Positions 36,453 through 43,515 of a stretch of 64,000 nucleotides of DNA are shown here, piece by piece; the first letter of the stretch is position 1; each line of letters starts with the position of its first letter. Source of the stretch: Sphingomonas sp. R-74633 (GTDB lineage Bacteria; Pseudomonadota; Alphaproteobacteria; Sphingomonadales; Sphingomonadaceae); NCBI RefSeq assembly GCF_013416555.1, contig NZ_JACCFG010000006.1, forward strand, positions 1 to 64,000. The letters run 5' to 3'. The position numbers were made by a program, and so were the translations under genes. A model generated the notes under the pieces. It ran no database searches and had not been told where the DNA came from. It saw only the letters and a list, made by a program, of their open reading frames with translations.

Positions 36453-37202
36453 ATGGCTAATTGGTCGGATCCCCGGACGGGCGCCTATGTGACCGCCGGC
36501 GCAGGCGCGGAAGCGCGTGACGCGGGGCTCAGGTCCTACATGCTGTCGGTCTACAACTATATGGCTTCGGGCGTGCTGCTGACGGGCATCGTCGCGTTCG
36601 CCTTCGCCAAGAGCGGCGCGATCACCTCGCTGTTCGTGCAGCAGGCGAATGGCGGCATCGCGATGTCGGCGCTCGGCTGGATCGTGATGCTGGCGCCGCT
36701 CGGCATCGTGATGGTGATGAGCTTCGGCCAGCGCAGCCTGTCCACCCCGGCGATGCAGGCGCTTTACTGGGCCTATGCCACGCTGATGGGCCTGTCGCTG
36801 TCGACGATCTTCCTCACCTATACCGACACGTCGATCGCGCAGGTGTTCTTCGGCACCGCGGCGGGCTTCGCGGGTCTCAGCCTGTGGGGCTACACCACCA
36901 AGCGTGACCTGTCGGGCTTCGGCACCTTCCTGATCATGGGACTGGTCGGTCTGATCGTCGCCTCGATCGTCAACCTGTTCATCGGCTCGGGCCCGCTGAG
37001 CCTGGCGATCAGCGTGATCGGCGTGCTGCTGTTCGCGGGCCTCACTGCCTATGACACGCAGAAGATCAAGAGCATGTACTTCGTCGTCCAGGGTACGGAC
37101 GTGATGGGCAAGGCCGTGGTGATGGGCGCGCTGACGCTCTATCTCGACTTCATCAACATGTTCCTGTTCCTGCTGCGCCTGTTCGGCAGCCAGCGGAACT
37201 AA
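36453..37202 (+). CDS. Bax inhibitor-1/YccA family membrane protein
   Basis: The 249-residue inner-membrane protein has about seven transmembrane helices and the BI-1 signatures YMASGVLLTGIVAFAFA, STIFLTYTDTSIAQVFFGTA, LWGYTTKRDLSGFGTFLIMG and AGLTAYDTQKIKSMY. Bacterial members are YccA/YbhL-like and may act as pH-sensitive calcium leak channels or FtsH modulators. ATG 36453 follows an AAAGGAG ribosome binding site; a strong terminator follows the stop. Confidence 0.93.
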   Translation: MANWSDPRTGAYVTAGAGAEARDAGLRSYMLSVYNYMASGVLLTGIVAFAFAKSGAITSLFVQQANGGIAMSALGWIVMLAPLGIVMVMSFGQRSLSTPAMQALYWAYATLMGLSLSTIFLTYTDTSIAQVFFGTAAGFAGLSLWGYTTKRDLSGFGTFLIMGLVGLIVASIVNLFIGSGPLSLAISVIGVLLFAGLTAYDTQKIKSMYFVVQGTDVMGKAVVMGALTLYLDFINMFLFLLRLFGSQRN

Positions 37203-37227
37203 GTTCCCCAAACAACAAAGCGAAATA

Positions 37228-37264
37228 CGGCCCGGCGGAGAAATTCGCCGGGCCGTTTTCTTTT
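37228..37264 (+). terminator. Intrinsic terminator after BI-1 family gene
   Basis: CGGCCCGGCG and CGCCGGGCCG form a perfect 10-bp stem around GAGAAATT, followed by TTTTCTTTT. It is 25 bp beyond the stop codon. Confidence 0.93.
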
Positions 37265-37341
37265 GCGTCCAACAGATGTCCGCGCGGGAACGCGAATCGT
37301 GAGGCGTTCGTTACAGCAGGGCAACGCTCAGGAGAGTGAAA

Positions 37342-37692
37342 ATGGACGCGAACCCGATCGACCCGGCGCTGGACCATATGTCGGTGGCACCGGGCCCAGA
37401 CGACGAAACCCCGCGCACGCCGGCCCAGTCGGCGGACGCCGGTACCGATGAATCGATTGCCGAACGGCTGTACCGCAACCCCGAGAGCAAGGAAGCGCGG
37501 CTCGACCGCGGGCTCGACGAGTCGATGGACGCGTCGGATCCGCCGGCATCGACGCAGCCGGTCCACAGCCACAGCGCCAACGAGCTTCCCGAAAGCTCGG
37601 GCTATGACCCCAAGGCAGAGGCAAAGCTCGCCAAGGGCGGCGAAGACAAGGGCGTGATCGGCAATATCCTGTCGAAGATCGGCCTCGGCTAA
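37342..37692 (+). CDS. Small acidic disordered protein
   Basis: The 116-residue product is rich in Asp, Glu, Pro, Ser and Ala and looks intrinsically disordered, ending in a short amphipathic helix (KGVIGNILSKIGLG). The recognisable stretch IAERLYRNPESKEARLDRGL is conserved-looking. No domain is known to me. ATG 37342 is preceded by GGAG at 7 bp. The stop TAA abuts the GTG of the CDF transporter, so the two are probably cotranscribed, which could tie it to metal transport. Confidence 0.7.
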   Translation: MDANPIDPALDHMSVAPGPDDETPRTPAQSADAGTDESIAERLYRNPESKEARLDRGLDESMDASDPPASTQPVHSHSANELPESSGYDPKAEAKLAKGGEDKGVIGNILSKIGLG

Positions 37693-38643
37693 GTGGCGGC
37701 TTCGCCCGCGTCGGGATGGCGCGGAAACATCGTCATCTATGCGGCGCTGGCCGCCAATCTCGGAATCGCGGTCGCCAAGTTCGTGGCGGCCGCGATTTCC
37801 GGTTCCTCCTCGATGCTCACTGAGGGGGTGCACAGCCTGGTCGATACCGGCAATCAGGGCCTGCTGCTCTACGGGCAGCGCCGCGCGAAGCGTGCGCCGG
37901 ACAGCGACCATCCCTTCGGCTATGGCCGCGAGCTCTATTTCTGGGCCTTCATCGTCGCGATCCTGATCTTCGGATTGGGCGCGGGCGTGTCGGTCTATGA
38001 GGGCTGGAAGCATATCCAGTCGCCCGAGCCGCTGCGCGATCCGCTGATCAACTATGTCGTGCTCGCCATCGCCTTTGCGCTGGAGGGGACGAGCTGGTGG
38101 ATCGCGATGCGCGAGTTCGCCAAGTCCAAGGCCGAATGCGGCTGGTGGAAGGCGATCAAGGAATCGAAGGACCCGTCGGGCTTCATCGTGCTGTTCGAGG
38201 ATTCGGCGGCGCTGGCCGGCCTGATCGTGGCGGGCGCCGGCGTATGGGCGAGCCACCATTATGGCGACCCCAGGATCGACGGCTGGGCCTCGATCGTCAT
38301 CGGCGTGATCCTGGCGGGCGTGGCGATGTTGCTGGCGCGCGAATCCAAGGGGCTGCTGATCGGCGAGCGGGCCAATCCGGCCATGATCGCGGCGATCCGC
38401 AATCTGCTCGAGGCCGAGCCGTGCATCACGCATGTGAACCATGTCCGCACGATCCACACCGCGCCCGACCGCGTGTTCGTCGCAGTGAGCGCCGATTTTT
38501 CGGACGCACTGCCGATGGGCGAGGCGGAGAGCCTGATCGAACGGCTGGAGCATAGGCTGAAGGCGCAGGAGCCCAAGCTCAGCTCGATCTATATCCGGCC
38601 CGAAAAGCGTGAGGATGCGGTGGACGCAGTGGCGATGGGGTAG
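37693..38643 (+). CDS. Cation diffusion facilitator transporter (ZnT9-like)
   Basis: The 316-residue membrane protein has six helices. TM2 carries SSSMLTEGVHSLVDTGNQGL and TM5 contains FEDSAALAGLIVAGAGV, the E/H and D/D metal positions of the CDF family, followed by a cytosolic C-terminal domain (NHVRTIHTAPDRVFVAVSAD). The loop HPFGYGRELYFWAF is typical of the SLC30A9-like branch. It starts with GTG directly after the preceding stop. It probably exports or sequesters zinc or another divalent metal. Confidence 0.9.
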   Translation: MAASPASGWRGNIVIYAALAANLGIAVAKFVAAAISGSSSMLTEGVHSLVDTGNQGLLLYGQRRAKRAPDSDHPFGYGRELYFWAFIVAILIFGLGAGVSVYEGWKHIQSPEPLRDPLINYVVLAIAFALEGTSWWIAMREFAKSKAECGWWKAIKESKDPSGFIVLFEDSAALAGLIVAGAGVWASHHYGDPRIDGWASIVIGVILAGVAMLLARESKGLLIGERANPAMIAAIRNLLEAEPCITHVNHVRTIHTAPDRVFVAVSADFSDALPMGEAESLIERLEHRLKAQEPKLSSIYIRPEKREDAVDAVAMG

Positions 38644-38650
38644 AGGGCTT

Positions 38651-39520
38651 CTATGTGGCGATTTCCCCCGTGATCCACTCGCGGAACGCCACCATCGCCG
38701 GGCTCGGGGTGCGGGACTGGAGCCAGGTAAGCCAGTAGCGGCCGGTGCTGACTTCGAGATCGAAGGGGCGGACGAGGCGGCCTTCCTCCAGGTGGCGAGT
38801 CAGCATTGCCGGCGGGGCGAGGGCGATGCCCAGCCCCTGGATCGCCGCCTCGGCCATTGCCAGCGAGCTGTCGAACACCGGGCCGCGCAGCGTGGGCGGG
38901 GCGATGCCGGCGCCGGCGAACCAGCGCGGCCATTCGTCGGCGCGGTAGGAGCGCAGCAGCGGGAGCGCGAGCAGGTCGGCGGGCATGGTCAGCCGTGCGG
39001 CGAGGTCGGGCGTGCAGAGCGGCGTCAGCGGGGTCTCGATCAGCGGCACGGCCTCGGTGCCATGCCAGGCGCCGGCGCCGAAGCGGATCGCATAATCGAG
39101 GCCCTCGCCGGCAAGGTCGACGCGGTTGTTGTTGGTGAACAGGCGCAAGTCGATGCGCGGATGGGCGGCGTGGAAGCCGGGAAGGCGCGGGAGCAGCCAG
39201 CCGGTGGCGAAGGTGCCGACCGCGGCGACCGAGAGGAGCTGCGCGGCAGTGCCGCTCGCAATGCCCTCGACCAGCTCGGCGATGCGATCGAAGCTGTCGC
39301 CGAGTGCGGGGAGCAGCGCCTGTCCTTCATCGGTGAGCGCCAGCCCGCGCGGCAGGCGGCGGAAGAGCTGGGCGCCAAGCCGCTCCTCGAGCCCCTTTAC
39401 CTGGTGGCTGATCGCCGCCTGGGTCACGCACAGCTCGATCGCGGCGCGGGTGAAGCTGAGGTGGCGGGCCGAAGCCTCGAAGGCGCGCAGCGCGTTCAGG
39501 GGGAGGTGAGGGCGGACCAT
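38651..39520 (-). CDS. LysR-family regulator (AmpR/GcvA-like)
   Basis: The 289-residue protein has the AmpR/GcvA N-terminus PLNALRAFEASARHLSFTRA and AAISHQVKGLEERLGAQLFR, followed by RGLALTDEGQALLPALGDS and a substrate-binding domain. Length is standard. It is divergent from the small operon beginning at 39690 with about 170 bp between. AmpR-type proteins often control beta-lactamases, but no beta-lactamase is in the window, so GcvA-like naming is safer. Confidence 0.9.
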   Translation of the reverse strand: MVRPHLPLNALRAFEASARHLSFTRAAIELCVTQAAISHQVKGLEERLGAQLFRRLPRGLALTDEGQALLPALGDSFDRIAELVEGIASGTAAQLLSVAAVGTFATGWLLPRLPGFHAAHPRIDLRLFTNNNRVDLAGEGLDYAIRFGAGAWHGTEAVPLIETPLTPLCTPDLAARLTMPADLLALPLLRSYRADEWPRWFAGAGIAPPTLRGPVFDSSLAMAEAAIQGLGIALAPPAMLTRHLEEGRLVRPFDLEVSTGRYWLTWLQSRTPSPAMVAFREWITGEIAT

Positions 39521-39689
39521 AGGCCGGCGAGCATAAGTTTATCTAATGACGGGTGCCAGCGCCGATCCGTATCGCCGGTGGCTATCGCAGTGGCGATGCG
39601 CTAGGCTCCAGGCATCGTTGGCAGTTCCATTCGTAGGCGCCCGCGACTGAGAGCCCTTGTGCTCCCGCTTACGCCACGGAAGCAGGACA

Positions 39690-39863
39690 ATGGACCTCAA
39701 CGAGCTACTCTACCGACAGCAAATTTCGCTGATGCGCGCAGCCAATGCTGCCTGTGCCGAGGCGCGGCTTGCCCATCGCGGGCTGGCGCGGCTCTATGCC
39801 GAGCGCATCGCCCGGCTGTGCGGCGCGCTGCGCATCGCCACTTTGCCGGTGTCGGCCGCCTGA
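39690..39863 (+). CDS. Small helical protein (57 aa)
   Basis: The product MDLNELLYRQQISLMRAANA... is 57 residues and almost wholly helical (ALRIATLPVSAA at the end). It starts at ATG with an AGGA site 5 bp upstream. Its stop TGA overlaps the next ATG by 1 bp (TGATG), which argues for real translation coupling. Unknown function; it heads a four-gene overlapping operon with a DUF2384-like protein. Confidence 0.65.
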   Translation: MDLNELLYRQQISLMRAANAACAEARLAHRGLARLYAERIARLCGALRIATLPVSAA

Positions 39864-40150
39864 TGTCGGACATGCAGGAGCCGGCCGCCGAAGGCGCCCC
39901 CGAAAAGCCGGCGCGGACGTCGGGCTTTCGCAAGAAATATTCCGAGGTGCGGCTTTCGCCCGAAAGCGCCGAGCGCCAGGGCCGGATCGCGCGGATCGCA
40001 TTCGAGGCACTGGGCCGCGAGGGCGCCACTGCCTTCCTCAACGAACAGGATGACGCGCTGGGCGGGCGCCCGCTCGACCTGGCGATCGCCAGTGCCGAGG
40101 GGCTGGCCGCTGTCGAGAAGGCAATTGCCGCACGCCGCGAGGCGCAGTGA
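39863..40150 (+). CDS. DUF2384 (Xre/MbcA/ParS toxin-binding) domain protein
   Basis: The 95-residue protein has a disordered N-terminus (about residues 1-35) and a C-terminal domain reading RIARIAFEALGREGATAFLN and ALGGRPLDLAIASAEGLAAV, close to the Xre/MbcA/ParS C-terminal module (..LGGRxPLDLL..EG...V) of RES-type antitoxins. It lacks the usual N-terminal HTH, and the next gene does not look like a RES toxin. It is translationally coupled to both neighbours. Confidence 0.7.
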   Translation: MSDMQEPAAEGAPEKPARTSGFRKKYSEVRLSPESAERQGRIARIAFEALGREGATAFLNEQDDALGGRPLDLAIASAEGLAAVEKAIAARREAQ

Positions 40151-40716
40151 GGCAAGGCGCTGCGCGCAACGCAGCGATCGTGACCAGCCCCGAACTGATC
40201 CGTGCCTATGCGACGCTGCAGCGCGGATCGCGGTTCCTGGGCATCGGCCTGGGCGGACCCGGGGAAGCGCCGCGGGCGATCGCAGGGCGCTACCGCGCCA
40301 AGGTGATCGGCAACGGGCTGCGCGAGCTCGACCGTTTCCTGAACCTGCTGGTCGGCGAGGCGGCGCGCTGCCGCGGGATCGCGCTGCCCGAGGGCGAGCG
40401 CAACACTGCGAACAAGCTCGCCCGACTACGGCGCGCGCTCAGCGTGCCCGATCCCGACCATGATCGGCTCGCCGCGCTTGGCCGCTCGCGCGACTGCCTG
40501 TTCTACTGCGCGGGCACGGTGCTGCGCGGCGACGGGGCAGGCGACGATGCGATGACGATCGGCTGGCGGACTCCCGGCGGCCGGCTTAAGCGGGTTGCGG
40601 TGGGTGCCGAGCTGGCGGTCTCTGTCACGGATCTGTCCGAAGTCTGCCGCTATTATCTCGATTTGGCCGACCGCCTGCTCGCCGAGGCGCGCAGTATCCC
40701 GAACGGAGCTTCATGA
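40147..40716 (+). CDS. Unknown protein coupled to DUF2384 protein
   Basis: The 189-residue product starts at a GTG overlapping the preceding stop (GTGA) and ends overlapping the next ATG. It is mainly alpha-helical and Arg/Leu-rich: YRAKVIGNGLRELDRFLNLL, NTANKLARLRRALSVPDPDH, YYLDLADRLLAEARSIP, with a cysteine pair in RDCLFYCAGTV. It does not resemble a RES, Fic, PIN or HEPN toxin by eye. Its position immediately after an antitoxin-like gene makes it a candidate partner. Function unknown. Confidence 0.65.
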   Translation: MRQGAARNAAIVTSPELIRAYATLQRGSRFLGIGLGGPGEAPRAIAGRYRAKVIGNGLRELDRFLNLLVGEAARCRGIALPEGERNTANKLARLRRALSVPDPDHDRLAALGRSRDCLFYCAGTVLRGDGAGDDAMTIGWRTPGGRLKRVAVGAELAVSVTDLSEVCRYYLDLADRLLAEARSIPNGAS

Positions 40717-41123
40717 CGCAGAGCAGCCCGCACCATTATGCCATCCGGATCGAAGCGGACGACATCGACGCGCTGGGGCACGTCAACAATTCGATCTATC
40801 TGCGCTGGGTGCAGGCCGCGGTGGTCGATCATTGGGAGGCGCTGGCGCCGCCCGAGGCGGTGACCGCGCATCGCTGGGTCGCGGTGCGGCACGACATCAC
40901 CTATCGCAAGCCCGCCTTCCTCGCCGACGCGCTGGTCGCGACCGTGGTGCTGGAGAGCGTGCGGCGCGAGAGCGCGTTCTACGACACGGTGATCCGCCGC
41001 GGCAGCGAGACGCTGGCCGAGGTCAAGTCGCGCTGGTGCTGCCTCGACGCCGACACGCTGCAGCCCGCGCGGCTGCCGGCGGAGACGGTGGCGTGCTTCC
41101 TGCCGCGGACCGAAGCGGCCTAA
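40713..41123 (+). CDS. Acyl-CoA thioesterase (hotdog fold)
   Basis: The 136-residue protein has the 4-hydroxybenzoyl-CoA thioesterase/YbgC signature ADDIDALGHVNNSIYLRWVQ, followed by AVRHDITYRKPAFLADALVA and VKSRWCCLDADT, typical of the hotdog fold. The catalytic Asp is in the DIDALGHVNN motif. It hydrolyses acyl-CoA in the cytosol. ATG 40713 overlaps the preceding stop by 4 bp, so it is the last gene of the operon starting at 39690. Confidence 0.93.
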   Translation: MTQSSPHHYAIRIEADDIDALGHVNNSIYLRWVQAAVVDHWEALAPPEAVTAHRWVAVRHDITYRKPAFLADALVATVVLESVRRESAFYDTVIRRGSETLAEVKSRWCCLDADTLQPARLPAETVACFLPRTEAA

Positions 41124-41139
41124 GACTTTACCGGGTGCG

Positions 41140-41162
41140 CCCATACCTATAGGGGGTATGGG
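41140..41162. promoter_or_regulatory. Inverted repeat with G-tract, likely DmeR/RcnR-type operator
   Basis: CCCATACC and GGTATGGG form a perfect 8-bp inverted repeat around TATAGGG. The run AGGGGG (41151-41156) is the G-tract typical of CsoR/RcnR operators and is also the ribosome binding site of the repressor gene (7 bp from ATG 41164). Repressor binding would therefore block both transcription start and translation. Confidence 0.75.
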
Positions 41163-41163
41163 T

Positions 41164-41439
41164 ATGGCTCATCTTTCCCATAACGATGACGCGCTGCTGG
41201 CGCGGGTCCGCCGCATCGGCGGGCAGGTCGGTGCAGTCGAGCGCGCGCTGCAGGGCGATGCGGACTGCGCGCAGGTGCTCCAGCTGGTCGCCGCGGTGCG
41301 CGGCGCAGTGAACGGGCTTCTCGACGAGATCATCGCCGATCACCTTGAGGCGCATGTCGCGCATCCGGACCTCAGCGACGCCGAGCGCGCGCAGGGCGCT
41401 GAGGACCTGCTGGCAGTGATCCGCCGCTATTCGAAATAG
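41164..41439 (+). CDS. dmeR: CsoR/RcnR-family metal-sensing repressor
   Basis: The 91-residue all-helical repressor starts MAHLSHNDDALLARVRRIGG. Counting from ATG 41164, residues His3, Cys35, His60 and His64 coincide with the Ni/Co ligands recalled for RcnR, which both supports this start over ATG 41158 and points to nickel or cobalt rather than copper (CsoR would need Cys-His-Cys) or formaldehyde. It lies 8 bp before a DmeF-type exporter, as in dmeRF operons. A G-tract operator overlaps its start region. Confidence 0.9.
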   Translation: MAHLSHNDDALLARVRRIGGQVGAVERALQGDADCAQVLQLVAAVRGAVNGLLDEIIADHLEAHVAHPDLSDAERAQGAEDLLAVIRRYSK

Positions 41440-41447
41440 GACCCGAC

Positions 41448-42344
41448 ATGGCTAGTCTTCCCGAAATCGATGCGCTGGCGCACGAGCATGTCTTCCTGGG
41501 CGCCGCGCATGACGAGAATGCGCGGCGGACCTTGTGGGTGGTGGCGCTCACCGCGGTGATGATGGTCGGCGAGATCGTCGCCGGATATTGGACCGGATCG
41601 ATGGCGCTGCTCGCCGACGGCTTCCACATGGCGACGCATGCCGGCGCGCTAGCGGTGGCCGCGGCGGCCTATGCCTATGCGCGCAAACATGCGCGCAGTG
41701 CGGCCTACAGCTTCGGTACGGGCAAGGTCGGCGACTTGGCAGGCTTTGCCTCGGCGATGGTGCTCGGGCTGATCGCGCTGGGGATTGGCGTGGAGTCGGT
41801 GCTGCGGCTGTTCGAGCCGATCACCGTGGCGTTCGGCGAGGCGGCGATCGTCGCGGTGCTGGGGCTGGTGGTGAATATCGCCAGCGCCTTCCTGCTTTCG
41901 GGCGGGCATGACCACCACGATCATGACCACGGCCATCACCATCACCATGGCCAGGACAACAATATGCGCTCGGCCTATGTCCATGTCCTCGCCGATGCGC
42001 TGACTTCGGTGCTGGCGATCGCGGCGCTGCTTGCTGGGCGCTATCTCGGCTGGGCGTGGATGGATCCGGCGATGGGGATCGTTGGCGGCGTGGTGATCGC
42101 GCGCTGGTCGTGGACCTTGATGCGCGACACCGCGGCGGTGCTGCTCGACCGGACCGACCACCATGTCGCGGAGGAAGTGCGCACCCTGCTCGGGGACGTG
42201 CGGATCCTCGACCTGCATGTGTGGCGGGTAGGTCCCGAGGCGCGGGCGGCGATCGTCAGCGTGGCGGGAGGCGATGCCGAGGCGATCCGCGTACGGCTGG
42301 CGCCGGTGCATGAGCTGGCGCATCTTACCGTGGAGTGCCGCTGA
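41448..42344 (+). CDS. dmeF: DmeF-type cation diffusion facilitator (Co/Ni efflux)
   Basis: The 298-residue membrane protein has an N-terminal His segment (DALAHEHVFLGAAHDENARR), six helices with SMALLADGFHMATHAGALAV and ADALTSVLAIAALL as metal sites, and a long cytosolic His-rich loop between TM4 and TM5 (HDHHDHDHGHHHHHGQ). That arrangement is characteristic of DmeF. It exports cobalt and nickel using the proton gradient. It forms an operon with the repressor dmeR and is followed by a type B repeat. Confidence 0.92.
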   Translation: MASLPEIDALAHEHVFLGAAHDENARRTLWVVALTAVMMVGEIVAGYWTGSMALLADGFHMATHAGALAVAAAAYAYARKHARSAAYSFGTGKVGDLAGFASAMVLGLIALGIGVESVLRLFEPITVAFGEAAIVAVLGLVVNIASAFLLSGGHDHHDHDHGHHHHHGQDNNMRSAYVHVLADALTSVLAIAALLAGRYLGWAWMDPAMGIVGGVVIARWSWTLMRDTAAVLLDRTDHHVAEEVRTLLGDVRILDLHVWRVGPEARAAIVSVAGGDAEAIRVRLAPVHELAHLTVECR

Positions 42345-42349
42345 TTTAA

Positions 42350-42482
42350 GTCCTCTCCCCTTTGGGAGAGGGTTGGGTGAGGGCAGTTTAGCCACGAGCG
42401 AGGTGCCTGAAACGCGCCTGTCCTCATCCTCCCACTCAGCTTCGCTGAGCGGGCCCCTCCTTCTCCCAACGGGAGAAGGAAT
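42350..42482. repeat. Intergenic inverted repeat, type B, copy 2
   Basis: CCTCTCCCCTTTGGGAGAGG starts the left end and CCTTCTCCCAACGGGAGAAG the right end; an inner CAGCTTCGCTG hairpin lies near 42437-42449. It fills the convergent gap between dmeF and arr, a probable two-way terminator. Confidence 0.75.
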
Positions 42483-42869
42483 TTAGTCGATCGCCTCGAT
42501 CCCCTGCGCTTTCAGGCGTTCGAGTGCGTCCTTCATGTGCTGGAGCTGCTCGGGCGAATGGCCCTGCCATTCCGCCACCTCTCCCACCACGCGAAGCGGG
42601 TCGGCCGAACGGTACGAGAGGGTCGGGTTGCCGGGGAATTTCTTGTCGGTGAGGTTGGGATCGTCGACGAACGCGCCGGTCGGCTCGACGATGTAGATGC
42701 GCTCGCGGCCTGCACCCTGCGCCAGCTCGGCGCCCCAGGTCGCGGCTTCGAGCGTGCCGGCGAAATAGACCCAGGAGGCGGCCCTCCGCTGGCCGTAGTT
42801 GGAATTATAGCCGGCGGCGATCAGGTCGCCGATGCGCAGGTCCGCGCGGGTGCCGTGATAGTAGATCAT
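42483..42869 (-). CDS. arr: NAD+-rifampin ADP-ribosyltransferase
   Basis: The 128-residue enzyme starts MIYYHGTRADLRIGDLIAAG and continues ASWVYFAGTLEAATWGAELA, IYIVEPTGAFVDDPNLTDKK and FPGNPTLSYRSADPLRVVGE, the full Arr pattern with the catalytic His (YYHGT), Tyr (VYF) and Asp (DDPNLTDK). It ADP-ribosylates rifamycins. It is slightly shorter than mobile Arr-2 because the N-terminal tail is missing. Host-like GC and the lack of mobile DNA nearby suggest a chromosomal gene. Confidence 0.94.
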   Translation of the reverse strand: MIYYHGTRADLRIGDLIAAGYNSNYGQRRAASWVYFAGTLEAATWGAELAQGAGRERIYIVEPTGAFVDDPNLTDKKFPGNPTLSYRSADPLRVVGEVAEWQGHSPEQLQHMKDALERLKAQGIEAID

Positions 42870-43079
42870 GTGCTGCTGCTTCCCTCGTTGCGAATCGAGG
42901 GCAGCCTCATGGCGCAGGGACCCCGGCTTGCCGCAAGCCCCGTCCTGGGTTAGACAATGATAGTGGGAAGAGGCCGCGACGACTCGCCGGCGCCCCGCAC
43001 TCCCCAGGACCTGCCTCTTTCCCGCGTTCGCGGTGCCATGGGATCGCTGTCCGCGCCCCGGCGTTGAGCCGAAGAGGCA

Positions 43080-43505
43080 TTGAACGACGACATGCTAACC
43101 GAGCTGCACGAAGCACATGCGACATTGCTCGCGGGGATCCAGGAGCTGGAGGATGCGACGCGCGCGCCGGCGCCCGATCCGAGCGCGCTGGCTGCGATCC
43201 GCTGGCGGCTGAGCCGGGCGAGCAGCCGGCGTCGGCGGCTGGTGGAGCAGGCCTGTACGCGGCTGGCCGCGGATGCGCCGCGATCCGCGCCGCAGCTCGA
43301 TGTGTTGCGCGACAGCAATACCGACATGCTCTCCGCGACCAGCCGCCATGTCGGCGCCTGGACGATCGAGCGCGTCGTCGCGGACTGGCCGGGCTATCGC
43401 GCGGCGTCGATCGAGATGCGCAAGGCGATGCGCGCGCGTATCGCGACGGAGAAGTCGATCCTCTATCCGTTGCTGGAAAAGGCGGAGGATCGCGCGACCA
43501 GCTGA
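43080..43505 (+). CDS. Helical hemerythrin-like protein
   Basis: The 141-residue product starts at a possible TTG with an AGAGG site very close (ATG 43092 is an alternative). It is a four-helix-like protein: LTELHEAHATLLAGIQELED and KAMRARIATEKSILYPLLEK resemble the first and last helices of hemerythrin-like domains (LHxxH and EExxLYP). The middle His ligands are not obvious, so iron binding is doubtful. It converges on the amidohydrolase gene. Confidence 0.6.
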   Translation: MNDDMLTELHEAHATLLAGIQELEDATRAPAPDPSALAAIRWRLSRASSRRRRLVEQACTRLAADAPRSAPQLDVLRDSNTDMLSATSRHVGAWTIERVVADWPGYRAASIEMRKAMRARIATEKSILYPLLEKAEDRATS

Positions 43506-43515
43506 TCGCGCTGCG

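Noticed and set aside
38651..39520. LysR gene as an ampR controlling a nearby beta-lactamase
   Set aside because: No beta-lactamase is found in the window; GcvA and AmpR subfamilies are not separable by eye.
41913..41964. His-codon repeats (CATCACCATCAC...) as a tandem repeat or engineered His-tag
   Set aside because: It is the natural His-rich cytosolic loop of a DmeF-type transporter.
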